Source of the DNA: Portulaca oleracea
Lineage: Eukaryota; Streptophyta; Magnoliopsida; Caryophyllales; Portulacaceae
Direction: 5' to 3'
Length of the DNA: 64,000 bases
Assembly: GCA_029582165.1 (NCBI GenBank)
Contig: CM055893.1
Location: 28,209,679 to 28,273,678, forward strand
Shown here: positions 58,874 through 64,000 of the stretch, one piece after another
How positions within the stretch are numbered: position 1 is the stretch's first letter
How the letters are laid out: the number at the start of each line of letters is the position of its first letter
The notes under the pieces: generated by a model
What the model saw: the letters and a program-made list of their open reading frames with translations, nothing else
The model's database searches: none
What the model was told of the DNA's origin: nothing
Translations under genes and position numbers: made by a program

Positions 58874-59010
58874 ATTTGTATCTTTGTCCCCATATTATTT
58901 CGCACTTCTCTTCCAAGTTCTCTCTTTCGGCTATTAGGGATTTAAACTTGGTCGGGTTGTCACTTGAGGGCTCATGTTGCTTGATAGGGACCATCCTAGT
59001 AGCTCACTAA
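58874..59010 (-). pseudogene. LINE C, endonuclease-RT linker fragment
   Basis: The minus strand reads ERENLEEKCEIIWGQRYK, corresponding to the E-E-x-x-W-x-Q-R-S/A-R block that precedes RT in plant L1 ORF2. Confidence 0.65.
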
Positions 59011-59389
59011 AATCATATATATAGAATAATTGGATTCTAATAATCCCTAATTTCACCCATTGGACAATGGTGGACCGTACTTTCACTTTGTATTTTGGTG
59101 GTCTAGAAAAAATAAAATTGGATTTGAGAGGGACGCCGGCGAGTTGAGTGGCGGTGACTCGGTGGTTTGCTGACATGACACGTTAGGCATGAGTTTGACT
59201 GATTTGACTTTAATTTTTATTGCCACGTCACCTATAAAACACACTTTTCCCTTTTTTTAATGTCCAGCATGGAAAAAAAATTTATCCCCCTTTTCCCCTT
59301 CTTTCTCTCTCTTCTTTTTCCATTTCCACTTCTGTTTTTCGGATTCTGCCTCTCTATCTCTCATCCATATCTGACCACCATCTTCACCT

Positions 59390-59960
59390 TCACATTCCAG
59401 AATTCCCACATCCAACCACCAAAACCCTCTGATTCCTAAACTCTCCCCCTGATTTATACCCACTCGTATGCACCAATTTCCCCTCAAATCTCTCCATTTC
59501 TTGAATTTCCAGTATTAATGGCTCCGCATTTTCCCCCGTCGCAACAACAACCCACCTCGAAACATACTCAATTTCACCATTCCCCCCCTATTTTCACCCT
59601 CCAAACACGCCCTTGCTCGTCGAATTCAACACTCTTTACTTCTGTGTTGAATTTGGGGGAGATTTTGAAGTGGGAAGCGTAGGATTCCATGTAGGAGATG
59701 AACTGTTGTTTGGAAGGGTATTTTGAGAAGTTCTTGGGGAACACCATTAATGGAAGCTGGCAGAACTGTTTGGGGAGGTGGAGTTTGAGGCGATCGTAGG
59801 TGCGCTTAGACTAGAGTGAGGCAATGCAGTCAGAGCGTTCGAGAATGAGGGAGGGGATTTGGTGTTGGTGGAGGCACACGGCGGTGGATAGACCTGAGGG
59901 TCCTGCGCCGATGTTTATGGGGCCTTCTATGGTGATGATGGTTCTTGATGATGATGATGA
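59390..59960 (-). pseudogene. YUCCA-type flavin monooxygenase fragment captured in the element
   Basis: YUCCA enzymes convert indole-3-pyruvate to auxin using FAD and NADPH. The minus strand reads the N-terminal half of such an enzyme: the FAD-binding [55 protein letters not shown], the ATGENAEP motif and the NADPH-binding [10 protein letters not shown]. The order and spacing match the family. One nonsense codon replaces the Trp after IASL (near 59813); a start codon and the C-terminal half are missing. The fragment ends exactly where the left inverted arm begins. It is antisense to the window strand. Exons seem joined without introns over this length. Confidence 0.88.
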
Positions 59961-60129
59961 TTATGACGGTGATGATGGGTATTATGGTGATGGTGATGGT
60001 GATGGGGTCATGTGTGCATATTATTTGCAACAATTGGTGGGGATTTGAGATGGGGTTTGTGGGGGGATTCGGGGTTCTTTTTTGGTCTGTTTTTGGGAGG
60101 GAGTGAAATGCTCTGTCTTTGGGAGAGTT

Positions 60130-60215
60130 CTTGATGATGATGATGATGATGATGATGGTGACGATGATGATGATGATGATGATGATGACGATGATGATGA
60201 TGATGATGAGGATGG
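60130..60215. repeat. (GAT)n trinucleotide repeat
   Basis: GATGAT units with a few GAC and GGT changes make acidic, Met-rich or His-rich ORFs in the various frames. A shorter related stretch lies at 59930-60005. Confidence 0.93.
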
Positions 60216-60726
60216 GGATGGGGATGGTGGGAATGATTGTCTTGTTTCTTCATCTTCTATGTGTTTTTCCGCTGAGGAAAAAAAAAAACCCCGTTCATTT
60301 TTTTTACCGCAGAGCTTGAAGAAGGTGAAGCTTGTACTTGCCATGCCATGAAGATGAATAGCATGAAGGTGAAGATGGTGGTCAGATATGGATGACAGAT
60401 AGAGAGGTAGAATCCGAAAAACAGAAGTGGAAATGGAAAAGGAAGAGAGAGAAAGAAGGGGAAAAGGGGGATAAATTTTTTTTCCATGCTGGACACTAGA
60501 AAAAAGGGAAAAGTGTGTTTTATAGGTGATGTGGCAATAAAAATTAAAGTCAAATCGGTCAAACTCATGCCCAACGTGCCATATCAGCAAACCACCGAGT
60601 CACCGCCACTCAACTCGCCGGCGTCCCACTCAAATCCTTTTTTTTTTGGACCACCAGAATAAAAAGTGAAAGTACGGTCCACCATTGTCCAATGGGTGAA
60701 ATTAGGGATTATTAGAATCCAATTAT

Positions 60727-60728
<2 letters not shown>

Positions 60729-60763
<35 letters not shown>
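60729..60763. repeat. (TA)n tract between element 2 and a copia LTR
   Basis: About 17 TA units lie between the right end of the inverted-repeat element and the first base of the next LTR. Confidence 0.95.
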
Positions 60764-60764
<1 letters not shown>

Positions 60765-60769
<5 letters not shown>

Positions 60770-61436
60770 AAATATAATGAAAATAAAGGCTATAGGATGG
60801 ACATTATCTGAGCCGTGGACGGACCACTGCCTTGAAAGCGATTGCGGCTCGACCTCGGTACCAATCGAATACGCCGGTCGCTCCTCAAGGTTAATTCAGA
60901 CAGCCTCTAGACATGTGCACTCGTGGCCAAAGGCTTGGAGTATGGAAATCTAAATGCCTAGAAAGGTTAAGAAAAGAGAAGGTAATGGACTGTGTTTTTT
61001 GAGTTGTGTGTATCAACAGCCAAGCAAAGCAGTCATCTTATAGAAAGAAAGATGACTGTTGAAGAGACAAAAATGGTAATGGCCATAAAGAGAGGCGAGA
61101 ATCAAGGGATTTAATAGCCATTAAAAGAGGGCAGAAAATCTGCGTAAATAAATGTGAATTAAACCAGTCAACGCAAAAAGAAGAGACAAGAATCAAAACT
61201 GACCCGACCACGATCCGCGGCACGTGTCCGACCCGGATTGACGGCGGCGCTTGTGGAGGCCCAAACCAGACTCTCCTCCATAAAACCCACTTTTAACTTG
61301 ATACAACACTAAGAGGAATAGTGAGATATATAAATTCACTTGCAACTTCACTATTCGTCCTTTGTGGGACACCAAAAGATATAGAAAGAGAAATAAAACC
61401 TTGTTGCCGTTACCACAAAGCTCATCAATTCCAACA
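60765..61436 (-). repeat. copia 3' LTR
   Basis: The right end is fixed by the purine tract and CCAACA. The left end is inferred from the inverted terminal bases; the initial TG appears to be altered at the junction with the TA tract. Confidence 0.7.
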
Positions 61437-62038
61437 ATCCCCCACTAATGGCATACAAGGAAAGAAAGGAAAAGAAAAGAATGAAAATTGGGCAAATATG
61501 GGTCAGATACTTAGGTGTCAATATCTTTCAATTTAAATTGACACATTAGGATGTGAGGCAACAAAAAATAATCTTACAAGTGGACCAAGCCTTGAACTTG
61601 AAAGATCTTGATTGAGACCCCCACAACACATATCAACCCTATAGAAAACCATACTCCGCGATAAGGAACACTTGCGCCTTTATGGCCATGCGCACACCTT
61701 GGGACTCATAAGTGCTCTCGAGAGATGGCCCAAATCTCTCATAGAAGGCGGCCAAACCTTCACACTTACGTAGGAAATTCCGTCAAGTCTATCTCAACAT
61801 AGACCACCACAAAAGTGATTATGGAATTATCAAGAGAAAATTAGCTCATCCTCACATTTAAAAATCGACGAATCCATCAGTGCGTCTCACAAGCACCCCC
61901 CACAATGGGCGTGGATTTATTAAGAGAATGATCTCAACCTTAAAAGCACTATTTAGCACCATAGAGATAGGAATGTAGTGTACCTCGAAGATTAGTATCG
62001 TTTCGTTTGACCAATTAATTGGTATCCACCATACTTCT
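61437..62038 (-). other. copia 3' non-coding region
   Basis: This runs between the RNase H stop and the purine tract. It has no ORF of note, and phrases such as CTCCCAC-like purine/pyrimidine strings recur. Nothing else recognised. Confidence 0.6.
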
Positions 62039-62350
62039 TCAAGCCATAGGCTTAAGACCTATCCCCCTCGATGTCTCAAGAACAACTCGTCTGGTCAATC
62101 CCTTAGTGAGATGATCCGCCAAATTCTTCTTGGATCACACATACAACAAGGATATAACACCATGTTCCAGCAACTGTCTCACTACACTATCCCTACCACG
62201 GATATGTCTCCTCTTTTCGTTATAGACACGGTTATGTGCTACTCTAATTGCTACCTCCGAGTCACAATGTATAGAGATAGGTGTCTCTTGACTTTACCAT
62301 AGTGGCACGTTTGCTAACAGACCTCTAATCCACTTTGCTTCTTGACATGC
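62039..62350 (-). pseudogene. copia RNase H, C-terminal part
   Basis: A single minus-strand frame reads EAKWIRGLLANVPLW, ISIHCDSEVAIRVAHN, VYNEKRRHIRGRDSVVRQLL, NLADHLTKGLTRRVV and SRGIGLKPMA. Two in-frame stops interrupt it. The Asp of the CDSEVA block is kept. Confidence 0.88.
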
Positions 62351-62351
62351 C

Positions 62352-63179
62352 TGTTATGTTTTAGGTTATCTATTTCTTAAACAGATACAGATTAATTGGC
62401 AGAATATTCATAACGATTATAAAACAATTAATCACAACAATTACAAAGACTTTAGTAATTATACATGATCGCTAATCTGGCAGATGAAGAGGTTGACCTT
62501 TGAGATTCCAATGCTGAAATCCTCTACTGAAAGTCCACGCAGCACTCTGGGAACTCGACTGCTAGATCGACCCGATCGAGACAAATCTCAATCTAACGAT
62601 GTATGTATTTCGGTATATATGGTTGTTTCAAGAAACGATAACTGCAAACTAAGAGAGAGAGAAACTCAAGAAATCACCCTGGTATCTCTCTGAGAGTCTT
62701 CAACAGTTCCCTCAAGAAATCTCTCAGAGAGACTCCTATTTATAGGGTTTGAATGACTTGGGGAAAGAGTTACATAACTCTAATGGCCGACCTAATGGAA
62801 CGGCGCATTCTTGAGGCCCAACACGGTCCGTGTTGGCCTCCAGAATGTCCATTAAAACGGCCCAAAGTCACCACGCACCGTGGTGACACCAACACGGACC
62901 GTGTTGGATCAACATGGTCCGTGTTGACAATTCGATCCGTGTTGGGCTTATGTCTCATAGAAATCAGTTCCCAACATTCCTAAACATAATACGGTATTAC
63001 TTAGGCTACATACATTATTCCAGGGCACTGACTTGTGTGACCCAATAGGACCAAATAATATAGTTGTAATTAAACATATTTAATTACCTATTATAGAGGT
63101 CTCTAGCAAGACATATAATTACTATATTACTTTGGTTTAATCTCCTTATATATCGAATATTGTCGGGACATTCCCAAAA
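62352..63179 (-). repeat. copia-type LTR (same family as the solo LTR at 7216)
   Basis: It begins TGTTATG and ends near CATTCCCAAAA (the usual CA is lost). It aligns with 7216-8114 throughout. On the right the minus strand shows AAGTGGGAGAT, a polypurine tract, so this is the 3' LTR of a minus-strand element that continues past the window edge. Confidence 0.82.
62818..62946. repeat. cluster of ACACGG/CCGTGT palindromes in the copia-type LTR
   Basis: Four copies of the motif, including perfect AACACGGTCCGTGTT and AACACGGACCGTGTT, lie here, plus one variant (CACCACGCACCGTGGTG). Confidence 0.85.
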
Positions 63180-64000
63180 ATCTCCCACTTGTCCCACAAG
63201 TGTTCGATTCCTTGAATTCCCTTGTCACTTACTATCTCATGTTCGGATACGGTAAGCTGAAGTCATCCTTATGTAAGACCCAAACGCTCCTCGATCTTCG
63301 AGTTTAGACTTTGAAAAGCAGATGATCAACTATTGATTCAACTGAGCTCGACCAAGCATTTTTCAGTCCAATCTCACCGAGTGGCCAACGAGACAACTGT
63401 CCCTAATAGGGAGGACAATGCCATCTTGTTCAGACACACATTCTCACATGATCCAACTGTAACCCAGGCACTGCCTTTATAGCCTATTGTTACGAAAAGT
63501 GTTTGACGCGCTCCAAAGTTACAACAGACTATGTAGTCTATGTACTGAACTCAGGATTTAGGAATTTTGAGTAGTGAGAGCTCTTACGACATTCCTAACT
63601 TAAAGAGCCCCCACTGCGTGTCAGCTCGGTAGTTGTTCTCAACAATACCCATGTGATTGATTTATGATGTCATCACATCACTATGATCACGAAACTTGAT
63701 CATCACCTCAATCCTACATGCTAATTGTGTTGATATTATCATTGTTTCTACGTGATAATATAATTAGGAACCAGGTCCACCATCGACCAAGACTAGCGTT
63801 ATCAAGTTCACTAATGGGGTTTCAGAAATCGAACCTCATCCAATTTCCCATTTTGAATTCGCTTGGACATTTACATAATTCTAAGCCACAATTAATGTAA
63901 ATCTTGGAATCTTTTTCTTAATGATGAATCAACAAGGTCATAATTCATGAACAATTCATGTAAACTTGACTTGTTAATATTCCTGAATGTGTTCAATACC
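63180..64000 (-). mobile_element. internal 3' region of the copia-type element, non-coding
   Basis: The purine tract next to the LTR and lack of frames suggest the non-coding region after pol. No protein domain is visible up to the window end. Confidence 0.55.

Larger units (their letters stand above)
46940..59010 (-). mobile_element. L1-type LINE C relict, split by a TRIM-like and a gypsy element
   Basis: Three minus-strand pieces lie in the order expected for one LINE: 58874-59010 (endonuclease-RT linker), 50536-51207 (linker and RT start) and 46940-48669 (RT end and C-terminal Cys-rich region). Between them sit the gypsy derivative at 51208-58873 and the TRIM-like element at 48670-50535. 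Stops and indels are frequent. The endonuclease part is not in the window. The exact 3' end is unclear. Confidence 0.8.
59024..60728. mobile_element. Pack-MULE-like inverted-repeat element 2, carrying a YUCCA fragment
   Basis: The left arm (59024 to about 59395) and right arm (about 60355-60728) are inverted repeats of each other over about 370 bp, and the outer 200 bp match the arms of the element at 12497-14738. Both ends abut TA repeats (59014-59023 and 60729-60763). Between the arms lie a 570-bp flavin monooxygenase fragment, starting directly at the left arm, and a GAT-rich segment. No transposase is seen. Confidence 0.82.
60765..62351 (-). mobile_element. copia element 3' part (LTR and RNase H), interrupted at 62352
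   Basis: A 3' LTR lies at about 60765-61436 (GTTAGAAAT to TTCCAACA), followed on the inner side by a purine tract (minus-strand ATTAGTGGGGGAT), a non-coding stretch (61450-62038) and an RNase H end (62039-62350). The element is cut by the LTR at 62352; its remainder should lie beyond the window. Confidence 0.78.

Noticed and set aside
60082..60351. ORFs encoding poly-Asp, poly-His or poly-Met stretches
   Set aside because: They are translations of the GAT repeat in different frames and strands, with no conserved flanks.

Overview
This is nuclear DNA from a flowering plant, probably a eudicot, although I cannot name the species. It has a spliced 20-exon plant gene, plant lineages of LTR retrotransposon, L1-type LINEs, a Cassandra-type element with a 5S-rRNA-like segment, a Helitron, and hAT, Mutator and Stowaway relatives. 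Apart from one host gene the window is transposon sequence, much of it nested.

Layout. 1-7025: minus-strand Athila-type Ty3/gypsy element with dead reading frames, a solo LTR (230-1566) inserted in its pol gene, and its 5' LTR at 5582-7025. 7216-8114: copia-type solo LTR with a 5-bp duplication. 8115-12390: repeat-derived DNA with unrecognised exon-like remnants. 12497-14738: a Mutator-like element with about 200-bp inverted repeats carrying a calmodulin-like gene fragment. 14826-24845: a plus-strand L1 LINE (A) split by a 1.3-kb Helitron (15474-16810) and a complete 4.75-kb copia element (19865-24618). 24846-25365: a decayed relative of the inverted-repeat family. 25375-30010: a second, nearly full-length L1 (B). 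30165-31721: a Stowaway/mariner-like element with further repeats inside it.

32087-44083, minus strand: an apparently intact host gene for the UFM1 E3 ligase UFL1, with 20 exons encoding 811 residues. It is the only gene here I consider functional. Its upstream side is crowded: a 751-bp fold-back element with a perfect 9-bp duplication ends about 160 bp before the start codon, followed by a hAT-type element (45104-46162) that itself contains a Cassandra TRIM.

46900-59020: a minus-strand L1 relict (C) split by a TRIM-like element (48670-50535, itself hit by a hAT element in its primer site) and by a 7.7-kb gypsy derivative (51208-58873) with very large LTRs, a minisatellite and a tiny remaining coding region. 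59024-60728: a second member of the gene-carrying inverted-repeat family, here with a YUCCA flavin monooxygenase fragment. 60765-64000: a decayed copia 3' end interrupted by the LTR of another copia-type element that runs off the window.

The most notable points are the two sibling inverted-repeat elements carrying different host gene fragments (a Ca2+ sensor and an auxin-biosynthesis enzyme), both sitting in (TA)n tracts, and clusters of one short palindrome inside LTRs of two different retrotransposon superfamilies. Nothing was searched against a database; all homology calls are from recognising motifs in the translations.
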